A stretch of 64,000 bases of DNA, taken from an uncultured Sutterella sp. Lineage in GTDB: Bacteria > Pseudomonadota > Gammaproteobacteria > Burkholderiales > Burkholderiaceae_F. A model generated the notes under the pieces. The model was not told the DNA's origin. It was given only the letters and a program-made list of their open reading frames with translations, and searched no databases. The stretch spans positions 1 to 64,000 of the forward strand of contig CALESB010000003.1 in assembly GCA_937906995.1 (NCBI GenBank). The letters run 5' to 3'. Each line of letters opens with the position of its first letter. The first letter of the stretch is position 1. Shown here piece after piece: positions 42,743 through 50,823 of the stretch. A program made the position numbers and the translations under genes.

Positions 42743-44143
42743 ATGAAATTCGCAATTAATCGTATTCACTTTGTTGGCATTGGCGGTACTGGTATGAACG
42801 GTATTGCTGAAGTTTTTGTTACTTTGGGCTACCGTGTAACGGGTTCTGATATGGCTACCAATGCAGCTACTGAGCGTTTAGAAAGCTTAGGAGTGTCAAT
42901 TTATCATCAACATGATGGACGCAATGTTCATGGAGCGGATGTGGTTGTCGTTTCATCCGCTATTAAGGCTGATAATCCAGAGGTGGTCACAGCTCGAGAG
43001 TTGCGCATTCCTGTGGTGCCAAGAGCTCAAATGTTGGCAGAATTAATGCGTTTTAGAAGCGGAATTGCTATTGCTGGCGCTCATGGCAAAACCACCACAA
43101 CCTCTTTAGTGGCAAGCTTATTGGCTGCCGGAAATTTAGATCCTACGTTTGTGATCGGTGGACGATTAAATAGTGCTGGATCAAACGCCCGTTTAGGTCG
43201 TGGTGAGTTTATTGTTGCTGAGGCAGATGAGTCTGATGCTTCGTTCTTATGCTTGTCTCCAGTCATTGCTGCAGTGACCAATATCGATGAAGATCATATG
43301 GATACATATGATCATAAGTATGAAAAGTTAGAGCAAGCTTTTATTGATTTTTTGACTCGCTTACCATTTTACGGCAAGGCCGTTTTGTGCTTTGATGATG
43401 ATAATGTTCGAAAGATGGCGCCTCGTGTGCCACGAGAAATTATTAGTTATGGTTTATGCGAAGAGGCTGATGTACGAGCTATTGATGTAAAGGCCGAAGG
43501 TACTCAGATGACGTTTACGGTTTTGCGTAAAGGTCACGCTCCACTGCCGGTTCGTTTAAATTTGCCGGGCATGCACAATGTTCGCAATGCTTTGGCTGCG
43601 ATTGCGATTGCTACATTAGCAGACGTTAGTGATGAGGCAATTTCTCAAGGGTTAGAAACATTTAACGGTGTGGGACGTCGCTTTACTCAATACGGGGATA
43701 TTGCTTTACCAGAAGGTGGTTCTTTCCGACTGATTGATGACTACGGTCACCATCCTCATGAGATGCAAGCTACTTTAGAGGCCGTTCGAGGGGCCTATCC
43801 AGGCAAGCGAATTTTAGTAGCTTTCCAACCACATCGTTACTCTCGCACTCGAGATTGCTTCGAAGATTTTGTCAAAGTACTCTCTAGCGTGGATGCTTTA
43901 GTGTTAGCGGATGTTTATCCTGCAGGTGAGGCACCTATTCATGGAGCAGATGGACGAGCTTTGGCTCGTGCAATCCGTTTAATTGGGACTACAGACTTGG
44001 TTTTTGTTGATACGCCAATGGAAATGGATGAAGCAATTCTTAAGTTGGCAAAGCCAGATGATATTGTCGTCACAATGGGAGCAGGTAGTGTTGGCCAGGT
44101 TCCCGTACGATTGCAAAAAGAATATAAATTAAGCCATTGTTAA
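42743..44143 (+). CDS. murC: UDP-N-acetylmuramate--L-alanine ligase
   Basis: First Mur ligase, adding L-Ala to UDP-MurNAc. The 466-residue product reads [16 protein letters not shown] at the N-terminus. It has P-loop [12 protein letters not shown], the [12 protein letters not shown] and [10 protein letters not shown] motifs, [10 protein letters not shown] and FQPHRYSRT in the C-terminal domain. In this family the variant HFVGIGG[TAS]GM is normal. It lies in a sub-block murC-ddl-ftsQ-ftsA with short gaps. Confidence 0.97.
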   Translation: MKFAINRIHFVGIGGTGMNGIAEVFVTLGYRVTGSDMATNAATERLESLGVSIYHQHDGRNVHGADVVVVSSAIKADNPEVVTARELRIPVVPRAQMLAELMRFRSGIAIAGAHGKTTTTSLVASLLAAGNLDPTFVIGGRLNSAGSNARLGRGEFIVAEADESDASFLCLSPVIAAVTNIDEDHMDTYDHKYEKLEQAFIDFLTRLPFYGKAVLCFDDDNVRKMAPRVPREIISYGLCEEADVRAIDVKAEGTQMTFTVLRKGHAPLPVRLNLPGMHNVRNALAAIAIATLADVSDEAISQGLETFNGVGRRFTQYGDIALPEGGSFRLIDDYGHHPHEMQATLEAVRGAYPGKRILVAFQPHRYSRTRDCFEDFVKVLSSVDALVLADVYPAGEAPIHGADGRALARAIRLIGTTDLVFVDTPMEMDEAILKLAKPDDIVVTMGAGSVGQVPVRLQKEYKLSHC

Positions 44144-44161
44144 TTGTTGAGGTAAGTTGTT

Positions 44162-45133
44162 ATGGCAAACGAAACGAAAAAACCTTTTGATCCAGCATCA
44201 TTGGGTAAGGTTGTTGTCTTGTTGGGTGGACGCTCTAGCGAAAGAGAAGTATCTTTGATGAGTGGTAAAGGGGTTTACGATGCCTTGGTTGATGCAGGTG
44301 TTGACGTCACTCGCTTTGATCCCCAAGAACAATCATTGTCAGAATTAGAGAAGGGACAATATGATCGTGCCATGATTTCTTTGCATGGACGTTTTGGAGA
44401 AGACGGTACGATTCAAGGTGTTTTGGAGTACCTCAATATTCCCTATACAGGTCCGGGCGTTCGTTCGAGCTCTATTGCTATTGATAAGGCTATGACTAAA
44501 CGAGTTTGGAGTGCGGCCGGTGTTCCTGTGCCAAATGGTATAACTGTTACCAAGGACGATGATATGAGTTTAGTTATTCAGTCATTGGGTGGTAATTTAG
44601 TTGTAAAGCCTGCACACGAGGGCTCAAGCATCGGTTTGACAAAGTTAGAAAATGCAACACCGGAGCAGTTGCAAGAGGCTGTCAATAAAGCTAGTAACTT
44701 AGATCCTCACGTTTTGGTTGAAGAGCGTATTTATGGTCGTGAGTTGACCGTTGCGGTATTGGGGCCAGCTCAGACGGCTCGTGCCTTGCCAATTATTGAA
44801 ATCGTGGCTCCTGAGGGTGATTACGATTATCAGAATAAGTATTTCACTACATGTGTTCGTTACGAATGCCCGGCTCAGTTGCCTGAAGAGCAAGCCGAAG
44901 AAATTCGTAAGATGTGTGAACGTGCTTATCGAGTTTTAGGTGGCCGTGGCTGGAGCCGTATTGACGTGATGTTGACAGAGGATGGACGCTTTGTCTTATT
45001 GGAAATGAATACCTCTCCCGGTATGACGAGTCACTCCTTAGTGCCAATGGCAGCCAGCAAGATCGGTTTGAGCTATCAAGACCTCGTCTTGGAAGTGCTC
45101 AGTCAAGCATCGTTAGATAACAAGGATCGTTAA
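44162..45133 (+). CDS. ddl: D-alanine--D-alanine ligase
   Basis: ATP-grasp enzyme making the D-Ala-D-Ala dipeptide used by the MurF half of murEF. The 323-residue product has VVLLGGRSSEREVSLMSG, SLHGRFGEDGTIQGVLE, YTGPGVRSSSIAIDK, KPAHEGSSIGL, the GWSRIDVM and LEMNTSPGMTSHSLVP motifs. It has Tyr-Thr-Gly at the position that gives D-Ala rather than D-lactate specificity. It begins 18 bp after murC. Confidence 0.96.
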   Translation: MANETKKPFDPASLGKVVVLLGGRSSEREVSLMSGKGVYDALVDAGVDVTRFDPQEQSLSELEKGQYDRAMISLHGRFGEDGTIQGVLEYLNIPYTGPGVRSSSIAIDKAMTKRVWSAAGVPVPNGITVTKDDDMSLVIQSLGGNLVVKPAHEGSSIGLTKLENATPEQLQEAVNKASNLDPHVLVEERIYGRELTVAVLGPAQTARALPIIEIVAPEGDYDYQNKYFTTCVRYECPAQLPEEQAEEIRKMCERAYRVLGGRGWSRIDVMLTEDGRFVLLEMNTSPGMTSHSLVPMAASKIGLSYQDLVLEVLSQASLDNKDR

Positions 45134-45144
45134 AGTTTCTTTGT

Positions 45145-45951
45145 ATGAAGCAGCTTGTTCGCAAGTTTCTGATCGGTTTGGGGATAGCATTTCTACTGGC
45201 AGCAGTCGCTGTCAGTAGTTTTCCCCACTACTTGATTTCACTTTTTGAAATCAAAGCCGTCGAACTTGAGGGCGAAACATCTCATATCTCTACAGTGCAC
45301 TTTAAACGGTCCTTGGGTAACACAATATCGGGTAATTTTTTTGATATTGATATCAATGCCATTCGCCAAGCTGCTTTAAGCGCTCCATGGGTAAAAGATG
45401 TCAGTGTGCACAAAGTTTGGCCAGATCGTATTCGTATTGAAATTAAAGAGCACAGGGCTTTAGCGCTATGGGAGGATGGCCGGTTGGTTTCTGTTGATGG
45501 GGTATTGTTTGCTGCTAATCCAGAGGAAGCAGATAATCCCATGGCATTGCCTGAGTTTTTTGGCCGTGCAGACATGGTTAAGGAACTAACTCGTCGATAC
45601 AAACGCTTTAGCCAAATGCTAAGGACTGTAAAGCCTGACGCACGTGTAACAGAGTTAAGCGTTACGGATAGAGATAGTTGGACTTTAGCAATAGCTTCAA
45701 AAGATATTCCACCAACGAGAATTGAGTTAGGGACAGAGAGAGAAAACTGGACTTTGGAAGATCGATTTGCCGTCGTTATTGTGCAATATGATGAAGTGCA
45801 GGCCTTGATGAAAGGACCGCCAGCAAGCATTGATGCTCGTTATGAAAATGCATTTTCGGCTACATTGCCGGAAAAAACTTTAAAACGTTATCGCTCTAAC
45901 GCTAACCGTCGTCGTGCAGCAGAGGCTGTTGCGGAACAGTATAGACAATGA
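45145..45951 (+). CDS. ftsQ: Cell division protein FtsQ
   Basis: Bitopic membrane protein of the FtsQLB complex. The 268-residue product has one transmembrane helix at about 9-28. It is followed by a POTRA domain (FEIKAVELEGETSHIS ... APWVKDVSVHKVWPDRIRIEI) and the FtsQ beta domain with EHRALALWEDGRLVSVDG and FAVVIVQY. A basic, Arg-rich tail ends the protein. The stop overlaps the ftsA ATG, as in most proteobacteria. Confidence 0.94.
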   Translation: MKQLVRKFLIGLGIAFLLAAVAVSSFPHYLISLFEIKAVELEGETSHISTVHFKRSLGNTISGNFFDIDINAIRQAALSAPWVKDVSVHKVWPDRIRIEIKEHRALALWEDGRLVSVDGVLFAANPEEADNPMALPEFFGRADMVKELTRRYKRFSQMLRTVKPDARVTELSVTDRDSWTLAIASKDIPPTRIELGTERENWTLEDRFAVVIVQYDEVQALMKGPPASIDARYENAFSATLPEKTLKRYRSNANRRRAAEAVAEQYRQ

Positions 45952-47255
45952 AAGAACTCGCCAATAAATCCATTCAGGTTACCGCATTAGATATTGGATC
46001 TAGCAAAATTATTGTGGTCTTGGCAGAAGTGTTTGCCGATGGATCCTATAAGGTGCTTGGTCACGGACGAGCAGAGTCCGAAGGTATTCGTGCTGGAAGC
46101 ATTAATAATTCAGAAAGATTATTAGAAAGACTCAATGAGGCTTTAGAGGAGGCTGTTCGGACTTCGAATTTTAAAGGAACTTCTTTAGGGCGCATCAGTA
46201 CAACAATTTCAGGCAAGCCAGTGACAGGCCGCAATTCAACTGCAGAGTTGCCTCTACCAGGGGCTGTTGTAACGCTCGATGACATGAAAAAAGTCACGGA
46301 GCGAGCAGAAGATGCATTAGAGCTTCATGAAGAAGAGCGCTTAATTAAATCTGAACGTCTTTATTTCAGAATTGATGATCAAACTGAAGAGCAAGCTATT
46401 GAAAATCCTTTAGGAGTTAAAGGGTCTCGCTTGTCTGTTCACCTGCATTCGGCAGTTGCTAGTGCAGTTAATGCTGTTAATAGAATTCAGTTAATTAATC
46501 GTACGAATTTAGATGTTTCAACGGTCTTGCCAGAAGGTTGGGCAAGCGGATATTCAGTATTAACCGAAGAAGAACGCCAAATGGGAGTGGTCTTGCTCGA
46601 TATTGGAGCAGAAACCACAGACATTGTTGTTTTCAAAGGGGGCCATCCTAGATTTACCCATACTCTGAATTTTGGTGGTCGAATGATTACGGAACGCTTG
46701 GCTGGATACATGCACTGTCCAATAGCAGATGCGGAAAAAGTGAAAATGCGTTTGGACTTGCGTCTCCATGATGATGATCAGAAGCAAATTTTATTGACGG
46801 TTGGTCAAGAAAATGAAGCTAAATCATTCAATAAATTTGAACTATCCCATGTGGCACGACAACGTGTAGGGGAGTTAGTCGTAGAAGTCGGCAAAATTCT
46901 TTACATCAATGGTTGGTATACCTGTCAGGGAGATAATTATCCCTATAACACTCTTCCAGGAGGTGTTGTTTTGACTGGGGGTACGGCTTTAATGATGGGA
47001 ATCGATGATCTATTTGCCGATGTCCCGGGGCCGTACCGTGAAACTTTTTCTACCCGACGTGGGCGTTCTAGTTATGATGGTGACGGATGCGTTGGATTAA
47101 ATTCGCCTAGAGAAAGTGCGGTGATGGGGTTGGTTGCATACGAGGCACGACGTTTTATGTTGGGCGAAGACGATAAAGATGAAGGTACTTCAGACGATAC
47201 GCTTGCAGCGAAAATTAAGCGTTTCGCAAAAGAGTTTTTCATAGGTCAATACTAA
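45948..47255 (+). CDS. ftsA: Cell division protein FtsA
   Basis: Actin-like ATPase that anchors FtsZ to the membrane. The 435-residue protein has the phosphate-1 motif ALDIGSSKIIVVL, the 1C domain, DIGAETTDIVVF (phosphate 2), the adenosine motif GGVVLTGGTALMMG, and a C-terminal amphipathic helix (AAKIKRFAKEFFI) for membrane attachment. An acidic stretch (GEDDKDEGTSDD) separates the helix from the body. An intrinsic terminator follows, so ftsZ may be partly uncoupled. Its FtsZ-binding surface deserves comparison because FtsZ here has an unusual tail. Confidence 0.96.
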   Translation: MKELANKSIQVTALDIGSSKIIVVLAEVFADGSYKVLGHGRAESEGIRAGSINNSERLLERLNEALEEAVRTSNFKGTSLGRISTTISGKPVTGRNSTAELPLPGAVVTLDDMKKVTERAEDALELHEEERLIKSERLYFRIDDQTEEQAIENPLGVKGSRLSVHLHSAVASAVNAVNRIQLINRTNLDVSTVLPEGWASGYSVLTEEERQMGVVLLDIGAETTDIVVFKGGHPRFTHTLNFGGRMITERLAGYMHCPIADAEKVKMRLDLRLHDDDQKQILLTVGQENEAKSFNKFELSHVARQRVGELVVEVGKILYINGWYTCQGDNYPYNTLPGGVVLTGGTALMMGIDDLFADVPGPYRETFSTRRGRSSYDGDGCVGLNSPRESAVMGLVAYEARRFMLGEDDKDEGTSDDTLAAKIKRFAKEFFIGQY

Positions 47256-47276
47256 CGTATGCAGAATACGTTTTTT
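47254..47276 (+). terminator. Terminator between ftsA and ftsZ
   Basis: AACGTAT (47254-47260) pairs with ATACGTT (47266-47272), 5-nt loop, followed by TTTTC. It overlaps the ftsA stop codon. The 124-bp ftsA-ftsZ gap probably contains a separate ftsZ promoter, although no clear one stands out. Confidence 0.7.
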
Positions 47277-47379
47277 CTTGATGAATCAAGAAGAAATTGA
47301 GAAATTCTTACGATTTTATATAGCCAAAATAATGGGTTTTCGGCGATAATATTAGGATTGGTTTTGGAGGCAGATTCCT

Positions 47380-48735
47380 ATGTTCGATGTAGTCAATGAT
47401 GAACCGCGTCAAACCGTTATTAAGGTTGTTGGCGTGGGTGGTGGTGGCGGTAACGCCGTAGAACACATGATTGAGCGTGGTGCTCAGGGTATTGAATTTA
47501 TTGCAATTAATACTGACTACACCGCCTTATCCCGTTCTCGCGCACATGCAACACTTCAAATTGGTAAAACTGGTTTGGGTGCAGGAGCCCATCCTGAGGT
47601 AGGCGAGCAGGCCGCCATCGAATCAAAAGATCGAATTCGTGAATTATTGCAAGGTGCCAATTTAGTATTCATCACTGCTGGTATGGGTGGTGGTACGGGT
47701 ACGGGTGCTGCACCTGTTGTAGCCCAGATTGCACGAGAAATGGGCATCTTGACTGTAGCCGTTGTGACAAAACCCTTTAGCTATGAAGGGGCTCGTCGTA
47801 TGCAACGTGCTGAGGAAGGCTTGTTGCGCTTGAAAGAGGCAGTGGATAGCCAAATCGTGATTCTCAATGATAAGTTGGAAGATGAATTAGGTGAAGATGC
47901 CTCCGTCAGTGAATGCTTCGCAGCTGCAGATGATGTTCTTTTCAAGGCTTGCGCCGGAATCACTGAAATTATTCAAACGCCGGGTTTGATTGGTGTTGAC
48001 TTCGAAGATCTTCGTACAGTCATGAGCGAACGCGGTACGGCTATGATGGGTTCGGCCATTGCCTCAGGTCCGGATCGTGCCCGTATTGCAGCAGAGAACG
48101 CAGTTGCTTGCCCGTTACTTGAAGGGGTGACGCTTAACGGTGCTCGTGGTGTGTTGGTTTACATCACTGCTAGCGAAGAAAGCATGAAGATGAAAGAAAC
48201 CAAGACTGTGATGAATATCATTACGAACTTCACAGCTAAGGGCGCTCAAGTGATTTACGGTTCAGCCTACGATGACAGCATGGGTGATTCGATGCGAGTT
48301 ACGGTGGTTGCAACTGGTTTGGATGGTGGAGCTGATCACGTTGTGCCACCATTAGAGAAGAAGGAAGAGGAGCGTCCTGTGTGGGCACAACCCTCTGCTA
48401 AGCCTGTCGCAGCACCAGCCATGCCTACTGTTGCTCCAGTAGTTAGTCCAGTAGCTCCTGTGCAACCAGCTCCAGTTAAGCCGGCTCCCTCGACAAACAT
48501 CTGGGATATGCCGGTTCAACAACAAAGTTCACCGATGCCTTCTGGGCAGCCGGCGCCAAATGTGATGCAACCGACTGCGTCAGCTCAATCTGGTGAAGCG
48601 GTAAAACCTCAAGAGGAAGCTGAAGAGCCAGCACCTATGCCATTTAGTCCTGCTGAAGAAAAGCCTTCAGAAGAGACGGAAACTCGAGAATGGGCTCCGA
48701 CCAATTGGTGGTCAAGCCGTCGAGATGGTAAGTAA
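47380..48735 (+). CDS. ftsZ: Cell division protein FtsZ
   Basis: Tubulin-like GTPase forming the Z-ring; 451 residues. The globular part is canonical: [14 protein letters not shown], the tubulin signature [15 protein letters not shown] near 101-115, and the T7 loop [16 protein letters not shown] Pro/Ala/Glu-rich linker of about 110 residues follows. The C-terminus ends [15 protein letters not shown] and lacks the conserved D-[IV]-P-x-F-L peptide that binds FtsA and ZipA in most bacteria. The other two frames near the stop do not encode it either, so a simple frameshift is not the cause. GGAGG sits upstream of ATG 47380. Confidence 0.96.
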   Translation: MFDVVNDEPRQTVIKVVGVGGGGGNAVEHMIERGAQGIEFIAINTDYTALSRSRAHATLQIGKTGLGAGAHPEVGEQAAIESKDRIRELLQGANLVFITAGMGGGTGTGAAPVVAQIAREMGILTVAVVTKPFSYEGARRMQRAEEGLLRLKEAVDSQIVILNDKLEDELGEDASVSECFAAADDVLFKACAGITEIIQTPGLIGVDFEDLRTVMSERGTAMMGSAIASGPDRARIAAENAVACPLLEGVTLNGARGVLVYITASEESMKMKETKTVMNIITNFTAKGAQVIYGSAYDDSMGDSMRVTVVATGLDGGADHVVPPLEKKEEERPVWAQPSAKPVAAPAMPTVAPVVSPVAPVQPAPVKPAPSTNIWDMPVQQQSSPMPSGQPAPNVMQPTASAQSGEAVKPQEEAEEPAPMPFSPAEEKPSEETETREWAPTNWWSSRRDGK

Positions 48736-48760
48736 TTAATAGATCAAACTAAAATTCTTT

Positions 48761-48788
48761 GTTTTGCGCCGATTATTCGGCGCAAAAC
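48761..48788 (+). terminator. Strong hairpin between ftsZ and lpxC
   Basis: GTTTTGCGCCGA (48761-48772) and TCGGCGCAAAAC (48777-48788) are a perfect 12-bp stem with a TTAT loop. No T-run follows on the + strand, so it may be a weak terminator, an RNA-stability element, or both. Confidence 0.6.
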
Positions 48789-48877
48789 GTCTCTATATCT
48801 TCTAATGAATCCGGTTGTGCTTTCGTGCTAATCGGTGTTAAATACGAAATTATTATTGCCAATGAAGCGTGATCATT

Positions 48878-49789
48878 ATGCTTAAGCAAAGAACACTGAA
48901 AAAACCATTAAAAATGGTTGGTATTGGATTGCACTCAGGTCAAAAAGTCTGTCTTACATTACGCCCTGCAGCCCCTGATACGGGCATTATCTATACGCGA
49001 GTGGATCTAGATCCCCCAGTTGTTATGCCAGCAGAGGCAACGCGTGTTAATGACACTCGTATGGCAACGACCCTTAATGAGGGCCAAGTAAAAATTTCAA
49101 CAATTGAACATTTAATGAGTGCATTAAATGGACTTGGAATTGATAATTGCTATGTAGATGTTGATGCATCTGAGATCCCTATTATGGATGGCTCAGGTGC
49201 TAGTTTTGTGTTTTTGATTCAAGCCGCTGGTGTGGTAGAACAAGATGCCCCCAAACGTTTTGTTCGAGTATTAAAGCCTATTAAGGTTGTTGACGGTGAT
49301 AAGTGGGCGATGTTGGAACCTCATGAAGGTTTTAAACTTGCGTTCTCTATCAATTTTGGTCATCCGGCAATCGACTCTACGGTTCAATTTACGGAAGTCG
49401 ATTTAGCAAAGACTACTTATAAAAGCGCTGTATCAAGAGCACGTACTTTTGGCTTCGTGCAGGATGTTGAGATGCTTCGCTCAATTGGCTTAGCTCAGGG
49501 CGGAACCCTTGAAAATGCAGTTGTGATGGATGAGTCCAAAATTCTAAATCCAAATGGATTACGAGCTCAAGACGAGTTTGTGAAACATAAAATTTTGGAT
49601 GCTATGGGGGATTTGTACGTTCTTGGTCATCCTTTATTAGCTCGTTATAGTGCGTTTAAGTCTGGCCACGGTTTAAATAATGTTTTGCTTCGGGCTTTAT
49701 TGGCAGATCCTACCGCATGGGAATGGGCGACATTTGATGATACGCAATGGCCAACAGACTTCGATCTTGAGAGAGCCAATGCATTGTAA
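48878..49789 (+). CDS. lpxC: UDP-3-O-acyl-N-acetylglucosamine deacetylase
   Basis: Zinc amidase, the committed step of lipid A synthesis. The 303-residue protein starts [21 protein letters not shown], has the zinc-site motifs [14 protein letters not shown] and [14 protein letters not shown], the MDGSGASF loop, and KSGHGLNN near the C-terminus. ATG 48878 is chosen because it gives the family start (MLKQRTLK); a GTG at 48869 is in frame. It lies in its usual place after ftsZ. Confidence 0.97.
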   Translation: MLKQRTLKKPLKMVGIGLHSGQKVCLTLRPAAPDTGIIYTRVDLDPPVVMPAEATRVNDTRMATTLNEGQVKISTIEHLMSALNGLGIDNCYVDVDASEIPIMDGSGASFVFLIQAAGVVEQDAPKRFVRVLKPIKVVDGDKWAMLEPHEGFKLAFSINFGHPAIDSTVQFTEVDLAKTTYKSAVSRARTFGFVQDVEMLRSIGLAQGGTLENAVVMDESKILNPNGLRAQDEFVKHKILDAMGDLYVLGHPLLARYSAFKSGHGLNNVLLRALLADPTAWEWATFDDTQWPTDFDLERANAL

Positions 49790-50171
49790 GTCCGTAAAGC
49801 GCTTAGCGATAGCGTGCATGCTGAGCGCTTTTACTTTGAGTGCCTGTACGACAGCGCCACAGGAAAAGCGCTTAGATCCTGTTGTGTTTCAGGAACAAGA
49901 TAGAGCTATTGAGTTGAGTAAAGACGATCGGGTTCATAAGTTGCTCAGAGCATATCAACGTCAGCATCCTAAGGCTATAGATGCAATGCAAAAGGTGGCT
50001 GGCTATTTGAGATATGGTGCATTTTCGGTAGATCAGTTTGGTGTTATTTACCGAGAACGAGAAGGCTCAGTCAAAACTCCCGTTAATATGTCGCTTTTGG
50101 TTCTTCAATTAGAAAAAATTTACGATCTTCAGGACCGAAAGACTATTCCAATCTATCCAATTAAACCTTAA
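49779..50171 (+). CDS. Small lipoprotein between lpxC and dciA
   Basis: A 130-residue predicted lipoprotein: basic start, hydrophobic segment [14 protein letters not shown] with the lipobox Cys at about residue 22, then a mostly helical, charged body ([20 protein letters not shown]) ending [11 protein letters not shown] do not recognise a family. The start ATG 49779 lies inside the lpxC end and overlaps it by 11 bp, indicating coupling. The stop overlaps the convergent dciA stop (TTAA). It occupies the place where secM or an M23 peptidase gene sits in relatives. Confidence 0.65.
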   Translation: MHCKSVKRLAIACMLSAFTLSACTTAPQEKRLDPVVFQEQDRAIELSKDDRVHKLLRAYQRQHPKAIDAMQKVAGYLRYGAFSVDQFGVIYREREGSVKTPVNMSLLVLQLEKIYDLQDRKTIPIYPIKP

Positions 50172-50632
50172 TGTCGTAGGGCTTGAGCTAAACGCTCAAG
50201 GCATTTTTTGACATCTTCATCTCGAGCCTCCTGAGCCTGAGCCATAACTTGATCGGCCGCATAGCTAGGGGCAATTCTCGGCTCATCCTTTGGATAAGAA
50301 GTACTCTGAGTTAAAAGAGTGACCTTTCCGCTACGAATCGCCAAAATTGGTTCAGTGATTCCAGCATCAAACAGTGTTTTTTCAATTGTAGGCTGAATTT
50401 GCTTGAGGCGATTTGCCATCGTCGGCGTTAGTGTATTGATTGTAATCCCACGGGCTTCCCGAGCAATATGAGTGGCGTTGATAATATCAATACGAAGGCC
50501 TTTACTGACACAGGCGCGAGCGATTAATGTTTTTAAGCGAGCACTATCGAGCTCCATTTTCAAAAAAGAATCCGAGCGCTGTGCGCTTAAAACTTGTTGA
50601 AAATTTTGAAAGTCTTTCACTTTGCTCCCCAT
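50168..50632 (-). CDS. dciA: DciA-family protein (DUF721, helicase loader)
   Basis: A 154-residue DUF721 protein. Members of this family load the replicative helicase DnaB in bacteria without DnaC. The N-terminal KH-like domain is recognisable in a helix with FQQVLSAQRSDSF, then VSKGLRIDIINATHIAREA and GITINTLTPTMANRLKQIQP, which fits the domain pattern of L-x-L-x-x-x-S-x-x-x-A-x-x-L-[RK]. The C-terminal 45 residues are polar and probably disordered. The gene faces secA with 191 bp between starts and sits on the opposite strand of the lpxC-secA interval, a common betaproteobacterial arrangement. The start is uncertain: ATG 50632 gives the family length. Confidence 0.75.
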   Translation of the reverse strand: MGSKVKDFQNFQQVLSAQRSDSFLKMELDSARLKTLIARACVSKGLRIDIINATHIAREARGITINTLTPTMANRLKQIQPTIEKTLFDAGITEPILAIRSGKVTLLTQSTSYPKDEPRIAPSYAADQVMAQAQEARDEDVKKCLERLAQALRH

Positions 50633-50711
50633 GAATGAGAATTCTAAGAAAAAACAGAGAAAATCCCTTACGTTTTGAGTCAATCTTTGATCAAAAAAAG
50701 CCCTATTAATG

Positions 50712-50720
50712 TGCGATAAT
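50712..50720 (+). promoter_or_regulatory. Extended -10 promoter of secA
   Basis: TGCGATAAT is an extended -10 element about 105 bp upstream of the secA ATG. No good -35 box is seen, as is usual for extended -10 promoters. Confidence 0.45.
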
Positions 50721-50781
50721 TTATCGTTATTGATTGTACAACGAAAGGGACAGTGAGCAGTTTTGCTGTAGCTTTCTGGAT

Positions 50782-50807
50782 CTGTAGTCTGGCTTGTCCA
50801 GGGACAG
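50782..50807 (+). promoter_or_regulatory. Nested hairpin in the secA leader
   Basis: CTGT (50782-50785)/ACAG (50804-50807) encloses CTGG (50789-50792)/CCAG (50798-50801), ending 16 nt before ATG 50824. It may affect secA translation, but no SecM-like upstream peptide could be identified in this leader. Confidence 0.35.
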
Positions 50808-50823
50808 GATTAAGGTATTAAAG

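Noticed and set aside
49779..50171. SecM-like arrest peptide controlling secA
   Set aside because: The protein lies in the secM position and ends in a Pro-containing tail, but it has no F-x4-WI-x4-GIRAGP-type motif. The convergent dciA gene separates it from secA.
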